Assembly: GCA_964496695.1 (NCBI GenBank)
Contig: CAZCBE010000025.1
Location: 1-64,000, forward strand
DNA from: SXTU01 sp964496695
GTDB taxonomy: Bacteria > Verrucomicrobiota > Verrucomicrobiia > Limisphaerales > SXTU01
Reading direction: 5' to 3'
Length of the DNA: 64,000 nucleotides
Shown here piece by piece: positions 51,991 to 60,002 of this stretch. A model generated the notes under the pieces. It was not told the origin of the DNA, searched no databases, and saw nothing but the letters and a program-made list of their open reading frames with translations. The position numbers and the translations under genes are program-made. How positions within the stretch are numbered: the first letter of the stretch is position 1; each line of letters starts with the position of its first letter.

Positions 51991-53301
51991 ATGAAGAAGG
52001 ACGTTTATCAAATCATCACGGACCGAGTCATCGCGTTGTTGGAGGCCGGCACTGTTCCCTGGCATCGGCCGTGGAAAGGAGGCCATCAAGCGCCCCGGAA
52101 CTACATCAGTCGGAAAGCGTATCGCGGCATCAACCTGTTCCTCTTGCACGCGGCGGGGTTTCCGTCCCCGTTCTGGCTGACGTTCCGGCAGGTTCAATCG
52201 CTGAACGGTCACGTCAGGAAGGGCGAGAAATCGTTCCCCGTCGTGTTCTGGAAAATGTTCGAAGAGCAGGAAAATGGAGCGAGCAAACGGATTCCGTTCC
52301 TGCGCTATCACAGCGTCTTCAATGTCGCTCAGTGCGAGGGCATCACCGTGCCCGCGCCGCCGGAAACCAATGGCTCGTTTCAGCCTATTGAGCAATGCGA
52401 GGCGGTCGTGGCCCAGATGCCCCGACGCCCGGCGATTGCGCATGGCGGCGGCCGGGCCTGCTACTCCCCGGGCGAGGACAGCGTCAGCCTGCCGGAGGCG
52501 AAGGTGTTCGAGTCCCCGGAGGCGTATTACAGCACGCTGTTCCACGAACTGACGCACGCCACCGGGCATCCGTCCCGCCTGAATCGCAAGGAAGTCACCG
52601 ACCCGGTTCAGTTTGGCAGCCAATCATACAGCCGCGAGGAATTGGTGGCGGAAATGGGCGCGGCCTATCTGTGCGGTCATTGTGAATTGGAGCAGGCGAC
52701 CCTCGCCCAATCGGCTAGCTACATTCAGAACTGGCTGGAGCGCTTGAAGGACGAGCGCAAGCTGGTTGTTCACGCGGCAGCCCAGGCGCAAAAGGCGTGC
52801 GACTTCATCCTTGATGTCCGGCCCGAGGACGAAGGGCCGGGGCCAAGCCAGCCGAAGGAGTTCAAAGTCGTCGCGCTGCGGGAATGTCCCACGCCAGACG
52901 AAATGCAGCTCTGCGACACGCCGCAGCGGGCGGCGGACTACTGGCGGTCACACATCACGAGCCACCCGCACTACAATGCGGAGGTGGAATGCTTCGTCGT
53001 GTTGCACCTCAACACGCGCCGCCGCATCCGGGGCCATCATCTGGTTTCGGTGGGCACGCTCGACACGTTGCTGGTGCATCCGCGCGAGGTGTTCCGCACG
53101 GCCATCGCCGCCGCCGCGAGCGCGATTGTGCTCATGCACAACCACCCCTCCGGCGAGCCGACGCCCAGCGAGGCGGACATCAAAGTGACCCGCGACCTCA
53201 TCCGGGCCGGGCAACTCCTGAAAATGGACGTGCTTGACCACGTCGTCGTTGGGAACCCGACGCACGCATCGCTTCGCGACCTTGGTTACTTCTACCAGTG
53301 A
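51991..53301 (+). CDS. ArdC-like antirestriction metallopeptidase fused to RadC/JAB domain
   Basis: A 436-residue fusion from ATG 51,991, with GGAG 11 bp upstream; GTG 51,967 would add 8 residues. N-terminal ArdC ssDNA-binding section (DVYQIITDRVIALLEAGTVPWHRPWKGG...FWLTFRQVQSLNGHVRKGEKSFPVVFWK), zincin site HELTH at 185-189 with a later Glu (ELVAEMGAAYLCG). After a short linker comes a RadC-type JAB domain: HNHPSG with His383, His385 and Ser387 and Asp396 in PTPSEAD (HxHx10D). ArdC shields incoming DNA from restriction; RadC-type domains are common on mobile elements. Both active sites look intact. Confidence 0.85.
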   Translation: MKKDVYQIITDRVIALLEAGTVPWHRPWKGGHQAPRNYISRKAYRGINLFLLHAAGFPSPFWLTFRQVQSLNGHVRKGEKSFPVVFWKMFEEQENGASKRIPFLRYHSVFNVAQCEGITVPAPPETNGSFQPIEQCEAVVAQMPRRPAIAHGGGRACYSPGEDSVSLPEAKVFESPEAYYSTLFHELTHATGHPSRLNRKEVTDPVQFGSQSYSREELVAEMGAAYLCGHCELEQATLAQSASYIQNWLERLKDERKLVVHAAAQAQKACDFILDVRPEDEGPGPSQPKEFKVVALRECPTPDEMQLCDTPQRAADYWRSHITSHPHYNAEVECFVVLHLNTRRRIRGHHLVSVGTLDTLLVHPREVFRTAIAAAASAIVLMHNHPSGEPTPSEADIKVTRDLIRAGQLLKMDVLDHVVVGNPTHASLRDLGYFYQ

Positions 53302-53307
53302 GGCGTT

Positions 53308-53490
53308 ATGAAGCACACGAAAGCCCTGCCGGTTCCACAGAAGGAATTCGGCTTCGCGAAGGACGTGTTCAACTTGTTCCACGACTGGACGAGCGACGGC
53401 GAGCGCATTGAGCGCGAACGGGCTGAGGCGGAGCAAGCTCGTCAAAGAGCGGTAGCAGCCCAAGCCCCGTTGTTTCAAATCAAAGAGTGA
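53308..53490 (+). CDS. Small hypothetical protein
   Basis: A 60-residue, highly charged, mostly helical protein (DWTSDGERIERERAEAEQARQRAVAAQAP). It follows the ArdC-RadC gene by 6 bp and precedes a terminator. Role unknown. Confidence 0.45.
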   Translation: MKHTKALPVPQKEFGFAKDVFNLFHDWTSDGERIERERAEAEQARQRAVAAQAPLFQIKE

Positions 53491-53524
53491 CGCGCGCGGA
53501 AATACCGCCGCGAGCATTCACAAC

Positions 53525-53553
53525 ACCCCGACCAGCAATGGCCGGGGTTCTTT
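53525..53553 (+). terminator. Rho-independent terminator of the primase-ArdC operon
   Basis: ACCCCGACC and GGCCGGGGT form a stem with one mismatch and a 6-base loop, followed by TCTTT. It is 34 bp after the last stop codon. Confidence 0.65.
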
Positions 53554-53675
53554 AATCGCTGCTTTAAGACACCGCTGGCGTTTTTCGTTGACGCGCGAAG
53601 GAGGCGGTTTCAGCTTTTGTTACCGCCGAAAACCGATAGCCAAATGGTTTAACACTCCAAAGGAAGTCCCCCTCC

Positions 53676-54875
53676 ATGCCCACCGAGCTTCCATCTCCCA
53701 GCCCAGCAAATCCGTCTCCAGAACCCGCTAGAAGCCCGAGTTCCAGTCCGCCTTCTTCGCCAACCCCGACTGCTCCCCCATCACCGATTGACTGGCTGCT
53801 TCAGGACCCTGCCCGATTCGCATTCTTCACTTGCGCCCTCGGTATCGTCGCGTGTTTTTTCGCGCCTTGGGTGAGGTTGGATAGGGGCGTTTCCGCCTAC
53901 GACTTTTGCCGTGCCGGGGACTGGGGATTGTTTGTCGCTGTGCTTCCAGCCCTCGCCTTGGTTGCGTTAGGGGTGTATTCGGACGAAGAGGGCCGTCGCC
54001 GCGCTGGCACCATCACCGGAGTAGCTTCTTGGCTCACCGTTTTCTACTTTTTTAAGAAGGTAGGAATGCTGGGCATCGTCTCGTTGAGCTGGGGCGCGTC
54101 CCTCACGCTCCTGTTTGGACTTGGCTTGTTCGCGATGTCTGGAAAGCAACGCTTGACCATGCCGCTTGACCTGGTCGCCAAAAGGCTCAACTCCCGCAAA
54201 GCCGAGGTGTTCTCCCACTGGGGTAGCGTGACGCCGGACATGCACTTTTCCGCACAAGAGTTTTATGCCAAAGTTGAGGCTGCGATTCGGACCAAAGAAT
54301 GGCCGGGCGTCCAACTCCTCCGGGTGGAATACCGAGAGGCCGGCCTCTTCTCCCACTCGCGCGAATACCTCCGCGTCATCCGCCAGCGCCAACTGTTCGA
54401 CGTTTGCGGGGCCGAGTTTGGCAAGGATTACTTCTTTTCACTGCGCGAGGCAGAAATCCCCGCCGTGGTGGACCTACACGCGTTTCTCGCTCTCCTGCTG
54501 GGGTTGTTCATGCTTACCGTTGTATGCCTCCAAACGTTTGGTTTGCTGTTTGGGCCGCTGGCTTTGCTCTTCCTAATCGTTCTCGCCGTTTGGTTCATGT
54601 TCAATGTCCTCAAACTCGGCATGAACAAGGCGGACTCGGCTATGCTCACCATGCCAGTTATTGGCCCCGTGTATCAGGCATGGTTCCGCCCGGACACGTA
54701 TTTCCAACAGGACACGCGACTCTTCTTTCTTCATTGCGTCACTGAATTAGTGAAGCGGCACGTTGCCGAAACTACATCGGCCAACGGTGTGAAGCAGCTT
54801 CACGGCTTCGAGAAGAAACCCATCCTCGACGGCCTCTACAAACCGTTCGTGACGCCGCTCGACCAGCCCCGATAA
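53676..54875 (+). CDS. Hypothetical multi-helix membrane protein
   Basis: A 399-residue protein. The first 38 residues are a Pro/Ser-rich tail (PSPSPANPSPEPARSPSSSPPSSPTPTAPPSP). Helices lie near 48-65, 83-99, 115-128, 133-152, and a pair near 272-312. A soluble region of about 115 residues between helix groups contains MHFSAQEFYAKVEAAIRTKEWPGVQLLRVEYREAGLFSHSREYLRVIRQ. The domain order is compatible with a membrane partner of the ATPase encoded 3 bp downstream (stop 54,875, start 54,879). No family recognised. Confidence 0.6.
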   Translation: MPTELPSPSPANPSPEPARSPSSSPPSSPTPTAPPSPIDWLLQDPARFAFFTCALGIVACFFAPWVRLDRGVSAYDFCRAGDWGLFVAVLPALALVALGVYSDEEGRRRAGTITGVASWLTVFYFFKKVGMLGIVSLSWGASLTLLFGLGLFAMSGKQRLTMPLDLVAKRLNSRKAEVFSHWGSVTPDMHFSAQEFYAKVEAAIRTKEWPGVQLLRVEYREAGLFSHSREYLRVIRQRQLFDVCGAEFGKDYFFSLREAEIPAVVDLHAFLALLLGLFMLTVVCLQTFGLLFGPLALLFLIVLAVWFMFNVLKLGMNKADSAMLTMPVIGPVYQAWFRPDTYFQQDTRLFFLHCVTELVKRHVAETTSANGVKQLHGFEKKPILDGLYKPFVTPLDQPR

Positions 54876-54878
54876 AGC

Positions 54879-57800
54879 ATGGGCCGGCTGGATGAAATCA
54901 TGGCGGAGCAGTTCTGCCGCTGGGAACAGCGGGGACGCGGCTGGCAAGTCTGGCCGCATCCTGTCGCGCCTGAACCCGCGTTCGTTCCCTTTACGGGCTA
55001 CCAGTTGCCAACAACAAGCCCCGGTTCTGACGATGGCCGGAAGCCAACGATGCTCGCATCGTTTTTCGACCGCCTGGAACAGCGGGTGAATCCCCAGCCT
55101 CCCCCGCTCCCGTCCGAACCCGAGCCAGCGGAACCAGAACCGATACGGTTGGACCGCGAGCCACTCGTCGAGTTGCAGGCCATCTTGCCCGCCAGCCTGA
55201 ATATCAGTTCCGCTGAGTTTGCCGCCTTTCTCGACCAATTGACCGTTTGTCGGGAACCGGTTGCGTTTGAACTCATCGGAACGAACGAGCGAACGGTGGC
55301 GCAGTTTGCCGCTCACCGGCTTGATGCACCAGTCGTGCGAAGGCAGGTAGCGGCCTATTTCCCGGACGTTGCGTTCCTACCCGAGGAGCACAACCTCGCG
55401 CAGGCTTGGGACGCCCATGAGGGTGAAGCCGCAGTTGTGGAGTTTGGACTGGAGCGAGAGTTCTTTCTGCCCTTGGCTACCGGGACAAAACTCGACCCGT
55501 TCATTGGCCTTATCGGGGCGATGAACGAATTGGCCCAGGGTGAACTTGCCTTGTTCCAGGTTATTTTTGAGCCGGTTCAAAACCCGTGGGCCGCCAGCGC
55601 ATGGAACGCGGTCACTGACAAGCAGGGCAAGGCACTGTTTGTCAACCGCACCGACCTGCCCGACGAAGTGCGGGGAAAGTTCGCGCTCCCCCTGTATGCC
55701 GCAGTGGTGCGCATCGCCACGCAGGCCTCGGACTTTGACCGAGCATGGCAACTGGCCCGCGAACTGGCCTTCGCCTTGCGCGGCTTTGCCAACCCGCAAG
55801 GCAATGCGCTCATTCCCCTGCGCAACGATGATTATCCCTTCGCGGTCCATGTGGATGACGTGGTGCGGCGGCAGTCTCACCGCAGCGGGATGCTACTCAA
55901 TGCCGCCGAGTTGGCTGGCTTGGTTCATTTCCCTTCAGCCGCCGTGCGCTCCGCCAGACTGCAACGGCAGGCCGGGCGCACCAGAGCCGCACCAGTGGCC
56001 GTTACCGGAGAGCACCTGCTCTTGCTTGGCGAAAACCGCCATCTTGGAAGAACCACCACGGTCGGGCTCAATCAGGAACAGCGGGTCCGGCACATGCACG
56101 TCATCGGGGCCTCCGGCACGGGCAAAAGCACGCTGCTCTTCAATCTCATCCGGCAGGACATCGAAAACGGCGAGGGTGTCGCGGTTCTCGACCCGCATGG
56201 CGACCTCGTTGACCGGATTCTTGGAATCATCCCGGCGCAGCGCATCGGCGACGTGGTGTTGGTTGACCCGTCCGACGAACAGTATTCCATCGGGTTCAAC
56301 ATCCTCTCCGCGCACAGCGACCTCGAAAAGAATTTGCTGTCGTCCGACCTCGTGTCCGTTTTCCAACGCCTCTCGACCTCGTGGGGCGACCAGATGGGCA
56401 GCGTTCTTAGCAACGCCATCCTAGCGTTCCTCGAAAGTGAACGTGGCGGCACGCTCGCCGACTTACGGCGCTTCCTGATTGAGCCCGCTTTTCGGGACAA
56501 ATTTCTCGCCACCGTGCATGACCCCGACATCGTGTATTACTGGCGGAAGGGATTCCCGCACTTGTCGGGCAACAAGTCCATCGGTCCCGTGCTTACTCGC
56601 TTGGAGACGTTCCTGTCGCGCAAGCCGATTCGCTACATGGTGTCGCAGCGCGAGAACAAACTTGATTTCGCCAATATCCTCGACACGGGCAAAATCTTCC
56701 TCGCCAAGTTGCCACTGGGACAAATGGGCAAGGAGAACGCCTTCCTGCTTGGTTCGTTGCTCGTCGCGAAGTTTCAGCAACTTGCCATGAGTCGGCAGGC
56801 GCAGCGCGCGGAATCACGCCGCCCGTTCTGGCTTTACGTGGACGAGTTCCAGAACTTCATCACGCCGAGCATGGCGGAGATTTTGAGCGGGGCGCGCAAG
56901 TATCAGTTGGGATTGATTATCGCGCATCAGGAGTTGCGTCAGTTGCAGCGCGACGCCGAAGTCGCCAGCGCCGTGCTGTCTAATCCTTACACCCGTGTCG
57001 TCTTCCGGGTTGGCGACGCGGACGCGAAGGCGCTGGAAAGCGGTTTCGCGAACTTTGAGGCGCGCGACTTGCAGAATCTCGGCACGGGCGAAGCGATTTG
57101 CCGGTTGGAACGCAGCGACGGGGATTTCAACTTGCGAGTGCCATTTCCCGAAGAATCGGACCCGGACGCGGCGGAGCAAACCCGCCAGAACGTCATTACG
57201 GCTTCGAGAGAAACGTATGCGACGCCCCGTGCGGACATTGAGGCCGCTTCGTGGGCCAAGTTCGACGCCGGGGAAACGAAGCCAGGGCCAGTCAAAGCCA
57301 GGCTGTCTCCCGCACAGGGGGCGAAGGGCACGGAACCGAAGGCTGCCGAAGCTCCGATGGTGAAGGTTTCGGAAAGTGAACCGGCACCGGTCGCAACGCC
57401 AGCGGCAGTGTCGACGGTAGCGCCGGAAACAACCGCGCGGGTTGAAAAGCCTCCGCCTTTCCCGCCGCCGGACTTGGGCCGGGGCGGAGCCCAGCACAAG
57501 GCGATGCAGCAGCGATTGAAGGCCGAAGCTGAACGGCTGGGTTTTCACGCGACGATTGAGAAGGTGGTTCCGAACGGCAGCGTGGACGTAGCCTTGGAGC
57601 GGTCTGGACACACCATCGCTTGCGAGATTTCTGTGACCACGACGATTGATTACGAAGTCGGGAATGTGCAGAAGTGCCGCCGGGCGGGGTTTCACCAAGT
57701 CGTCGTCATCTGTCAGGAGGCTGTTCGGCTGGAGAAGATTCGGACGGCCGTCAGCAGCGGCCTGAACCCGGAGGAAAGACCAAATGTCGGCTACTTCACG

Positions 57801-58007
57801 TTGGACGAATTTCTGACGCGGCTGGCAGGCCTGGCCGCAGAAATGTCCCCACCCGTGGGCCAGCCAGCCTCTGAAAGCCAGACCGTCCGTCGGGGCTATG
57901 AGGTGAAGCGAAAGTCATCCGCGCTGTCACCCGAGGAGCGGCAGGCCCGCGAACAGGCCGGCATCGCGCAGATGGCGGGGGTGATGAAGAAGGGGAAGAA
58001 AGCGTGA
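54879..58007 (+). CDS. VirD4/HerA-like ATPase with nuclease-like C-terminal domain
   Basis: A 1042-residue protein. Residues about 60-370 are a long N-terminal region with aspartate/Glu-rich helical blocks. The ATPase core has Walker A VIGASGTGKSTL near 411, AVLDPHGDLVDRILGIIP after it, Walker B FWLYVDEFQNF near 653, and SAVLSNPYTRVVFRVGDADAKALESGF. After a Pro/Ala/Thr linker (about 800-865) a C-terminal domain of about 120 residues shows HKAMQQRLKAEAERLGFHATIEKVVPNGSVDVALERSGHTIACEISVTTT. This is a D...ExS arrangement as in PD-(D/E)XK nuclease-like folds, with the Lys replaced. It likely acts as the DNA pump for transfer, possibly with its own end processing. Confidence 0.78.
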   Translation: MGRLDEIMAEQFCRWEQRGRGWQVWPHPVAPEPAFVPFTGYQLPTTSPGSDDGRKPTMLASFFDRLEQRVNPQPPPLPSEPEPAEPEPIRLDREPLVELQAILPASLNISSAEFAAFLDQLTVCREPVAFELIGTNERTVAQFAAHRLDAPVVRRQVAAYFPDVAFLPEEHNLAQAWDAHEGEAAVVEFGLEREFFLPLATGTKLDPFIGLIGAMNELAQGELALFQVIFEPVQNPWAASAWNAVTDKQGKALFVNRTDLPDEVRGKFALPLYAAVVRIATQASDFDRAWQLARELAFALRGFANPQGNALIPLRNDDYPFAVHVDDVVRRQSHRSGMLLNAAELAGLVHFPSAAVRSARLQRQAGRTRAAPVAVTGEHLLLLGENRHLGRTTTVGLNQEQRVRHMHVIGASGTGKSTLLFNLIRQDIENGEGVAVLDPHGDLVDRILGIIPAQRIGDVVLVDPSDEQYSIGFNILSAHSDLEKNLLSSDLVSVFQRLSTSWGDQMGSVLSNAILAFLESERGGTLADLRRFLIEPAFRDKFLATVHDPDIVYYWRKGFPHLSGNKSIGPVLTRLETFLSRKPIRYMVSQRENKLDFANILDTGKIFLAKLPLGQMGKENAFLLGSLLVAKFQQLAMSRQAQRAESRRPFWLYVDEFQNFITPSMAEILSGARKYQLGLIIAHQELRQLQRDAEVASAVLSNPYTRVVFRVGDADAKALESGFANFEARDLQNLGTGEAICRLERSDGDFNLRVPFPEESDPDAAEQTRQNVITASRETYATPRADIEAASWAKFDAGETKPGPVKARLSPAQGAKGTEPKAAEAPMVKVSESEPAPVATPAAVSTVAPETTARVEKPPPFPPPDLGRGGAQHKAMQQRLKAEAERLGFHATIEKVVPNGSVDVALERSGHTIACEISVTTTIDYEVGNVQKCRRAGFHQVVVICQEAVRLEKIRTAVSSGLNPEERPNVGYFTLDEFLTRLAGLAAEMSPPVGQPASESQTVRRGYEVKRKSSALSPEERQAREQAGIAQMAGVMKKGKKA

Positions 58008-58010
58008 GGC

Positions 58011-58247
58011 TCATTTCCGTTCCAGCCAATACCTCGGTCCGCCGACGCGGTAGGGCGAGCACGCTTCAATGATGCGGCAGCGCAGCTTCGTCAGGTTCTT
58101 TTCCGGGCGCTCCTCCACATCCTGCATGGTGGGGCGTGTCACACCTAGTTCCCGCGCCATCTGCGCCTTTGTCTTGCCGGATTGCTCCCTGAACTTTTTC
58201 GCGAGGGCCGCCAGTTCCCGTTCCGCAAGCAGTTGCTTGTTTGCCAT
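58011..58247 (-). CDS. XRE-like HTH protein divergent from recombinase
   Basis: A 78-residue protein with the HTH AALAKKFREQSGKTKAQMARELGVTRPTMQDVEERPEKNLTKLRCRIIEACSPYRVGG. It is divergent from the recombinase gene with 100 bp between starts, and an inverted repeat sits in that gap. It may repress itself and the recombinase or serve as a directionality factor; the latter role is inference. Its stop is 4 bp from the convergent ATPase stop. Confidence 0.7.
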   Translation of the reverse strand: MANKQLLAERELAALAKKFREQSGKTKAQMARELGVTRPTMQDVEERPEKNLTKLRCRIIEACSPYRVGGPRYWLERK

Positions 58248-58270
58248 GCACTGGGCCTAGCAGTTTGTTA

Positions 58271-58296
58271 GCAAGATAGCCATACTATTGTCTTGC
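58271..58296. promoter_or_regulatory. Operator candidate between HTH and recombinase genes
   Basis: GCAAGATAG (58,271-58,279) and CTATTGTCTTGC (58,285-58,296) form an imperfect inverted repeat (GCAAGA...TCTTGC, TAG...CTA). It lies between the divergent starts, in the right place for the HTH protein. Confidence 0.45.
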
Positions 58297-58332
58297 TTGT
58301 TCAGGGCCGTTCTGGCATGAAGTAGTGCAGAT

Positions 58333-58340
58333 TGGATAAT
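58333..58340 (+). promoter_or_regulatory. -10 box of recombinase gene, near-leaderless start
   Basis: TTG followed by GATAAT (58,335-58,340); the ATG at 58,348 is 8 bp later. No ribosome-binding site precedes the start. Confidence 0.5.
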
Positions 58341-58347
58341 TGCGCAC

Positions 58348-59850
58348 ATGAAGACCACCATCACCCCGCCCACCGTAGGCAAGGCCATCGGCATTTGGAT
58401 TCGCGTCTCCACCGAGGAGCAGGCCAACGGTGACAGTCCCCATCACCATCTTGAACGCGCGAAAGCCTACGCTACCTCCCGTGGCTGGGTAGTGAAGGAA
58501 GTTTACGACCTGGCCGGACAAAGCGGCAAGGCTGTCACCCAGCACCCGGAGGCCCAGCGCATGATGCGCGACATCGAACGCAAGCACATCACTGGCCTCG
58601 TCTTCAGCAAGCTCGCCCGCCTCTCCCGCAACCTCCGCGAGGTGCAGGACTTGGGCGACTACTTCCGCAAGCACGACGCCGACCTGATTTCCCTCTCTGA
58701 GTCCATCGACACAAGCACTGCCGGGGGGCGGATGTTCTTCCACCTGTTGGGCGTCTTTGCCCAATGGGAACGGGAGGAGACATCGGAGCGCGTCGCCGCA
58801 TCGGTGCTCACCCGTGCCAAGCTTGGGAAGACCATCAATGGGAAGGCCCCCTACGGCTACCAGTGGAAGGACAAGAAGCTCCTCATCCAGCCGGACGAGG
58901 CCCCCATCCGTCGGAAAGCATACGAACTCTTCCTTGAACTGCGGCGCAAAGGCACCGTCGCCAAGCGCTTGAACGCCGAAGGCTACCGCACCCGAGACGG
59001 CAAGCTTTGGCGGGACATGCAAGTCACCCGTGTCCTCATCGAAACCTCCGCCAAAGGCATCTACTATTTCAACCGGGTCAAGAAGCACGGCAACTGGCGG
59101 AGCGCCGAGAAGCCTGAGAGCGAATGGGGTAAGGCCCTGTGCGACCCCATCGTCTCGGAGACGCTCTGGAATCAGGTAAACCAAATCATTGAGGAGCAGT
59201 TGAAAGGCTGGAAACGCCCCGGCCCGCTCCCCGTGCAGACCTTCGGCACGCTCGCGCAGTGCGTCTGCGGGTCAAAGATGTATGTCCGGAGCGGCAGCGC
59301 CAAATACGTCTGCCGCAAATGCCACAACAAGATTCCCATCGTGGACTTGGAGGGCATCATCCACGAGGAACTCAAGGCATTCTTCGCTTCCCCTGCCAAG
59401 CTCGCGAGCCACGCCGCCGAGGCCAAACGGAACCTCGCCGAGAAGGAACAGGCGCTCGCCGCCCACGGGCGGGAAATTGCCAAGGTGCGTGAAGAGATGG
59501 CGCGCACGCACCGCCTCTACCTCGACGGCCACATTACCCCCCAGGGCTTCGGCGACTTCTACAAACCCGCCGAGGAACGCCTGAACCAGCTCAATGCCGC
59601 CCTCCCCAAGCTCCAAGCAGACCTCGATGGCCTGCGGGTGACGGACGTGAGCAGCGAAGAAGTGCTTGCGGAAGCGAGCGCCCTTTACGACCGTTGGCCG
59701 ACAATGGCGACCGACGAGAAGCGCCGGATTGCGGAAGCGCTGATTGAAAAAATCGTCATCGGCGATGGCAAAATCGACATAACCTTCTCGTATCTACCAA
59801 CTTCTGAAGAACAGTGCAAAAGCCAACAGCAGTGGAGAGGGCTGGGGTGA
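58348..59850 (+). CDS. Large serine recombinase (island integrase)
   Basis: A 500-residue recombinase. Catalytic Ser21 is in GIWIRVSTEEQ, followed by KLARLSRNLREVQDLGDYF and LLGVFAQWEREETSERV of the resolvase domain. The recombinase domain follows (GKAPYGYQWKDKKLLIQPDEAPIRRKAYELFLE), with a zinc ribbon (LAQCVCGSKMYVRSGSAKYVCRKC) and a coiled coil (EAKRNLAEKEQALAAHGREIAKVREEMARTH). Its coding end runs across attR: the last codons after Trp come from host DNA (RGLG then stop at 59,850). The gene sits at the island's right edge, as usual for such integrases. Confidence 0.92.
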   Translation: MKTTITPPTVGKAIGIWIRVSTEEQANGDSPHHHLERAKAYATSRGWVVKEVYDLAGQSGKAVTQHPEAQRMMRDIERKHITGLVFSKLARLSRNLREVQDLGDYFRKHDADLISLSESIDTSTAGGRMFFHLLGVFAQWEREETSERVAASVLTRAKLGKTINGKAPYGYQWKDKKLLIQPDEAPIRRKAYELFLELRRKGTVAKRLNAEGYRTRDGKLWRDMQVTRVLIETSAKGIYYFNRVKKHGNWRSAEKPESEWGKALCDPIVSETLWNQVNQIIEEQLKGWKRPGPLPVQTFGTLAQCVCGSKMYVRSGSAKYVCRKCHNKIPIVDLEGIIHEELKAFFASPAKLASHAAEAKRNLAEKEQALAAHGREIAKVREEMARTHRLYLDGHITPQGFGDFYKPAEERLNQLNAALPKLQADLDGLRVTDVSSEEVLAEASALYDRWPTMATDEKRRIAEALIEKIVIGDGKIDITFSYLPTSEEQCKSQQQWRGLG

Positions 59851-59857
59851 GGGAGAG
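59814..59857. other. attR: right junction of the genomic island
   Basis: Island arm GTGCAAAAGCCAACAG (59,814-59,829), CAGTG, then GA (59,835-59,836) and host bases GAGGGCTGGGGTGAGGGAG. The arm is the complement, 14 of 16, of the arm inside attL. Joined, the island ends read CCAACAG-N5-GA-N5-CTGTTGG. Confidence 0.8.
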
Positions 59858-60002
59858 CGCGGACAGTGACCTATGGCGGGCCTTCGCGGATTGCCACTCT
59901 GCACAACTCTGCGTGCTCTGCGTTTCTGCGTTGAAACTACGCGCTTCGACTTCACCTGTGTTGGTGCGGTTGGAGGGGCGCAGGCTCATGGTGCGGCCCG
60001 GC

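Larger units (their letters stand above)
25311..59836 (+). mobile_element. Serine-recombinase genomic island carrying heavy-metal efflux and mobility modules
   Basis: About 34.5 kb. Boundaries come from three facts seen in sequence: the interrupted host repeat, the inverted arms just inside both ends, and the large serine recombinase at the right end. Left half: metal export genes. Right half: regulators, replication-relaxation protein, primase, ArdC-RadC, two VirD4/HerA-like ATPases, recombinase. Nearly all genes lie on the plus strand. No classical MOB relaxase, VirB4 or pilus genes are visible, so it is better called an integrative, perhaps mobilisable, element than a self-transmissible ICE. 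Confidence 0.82.
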
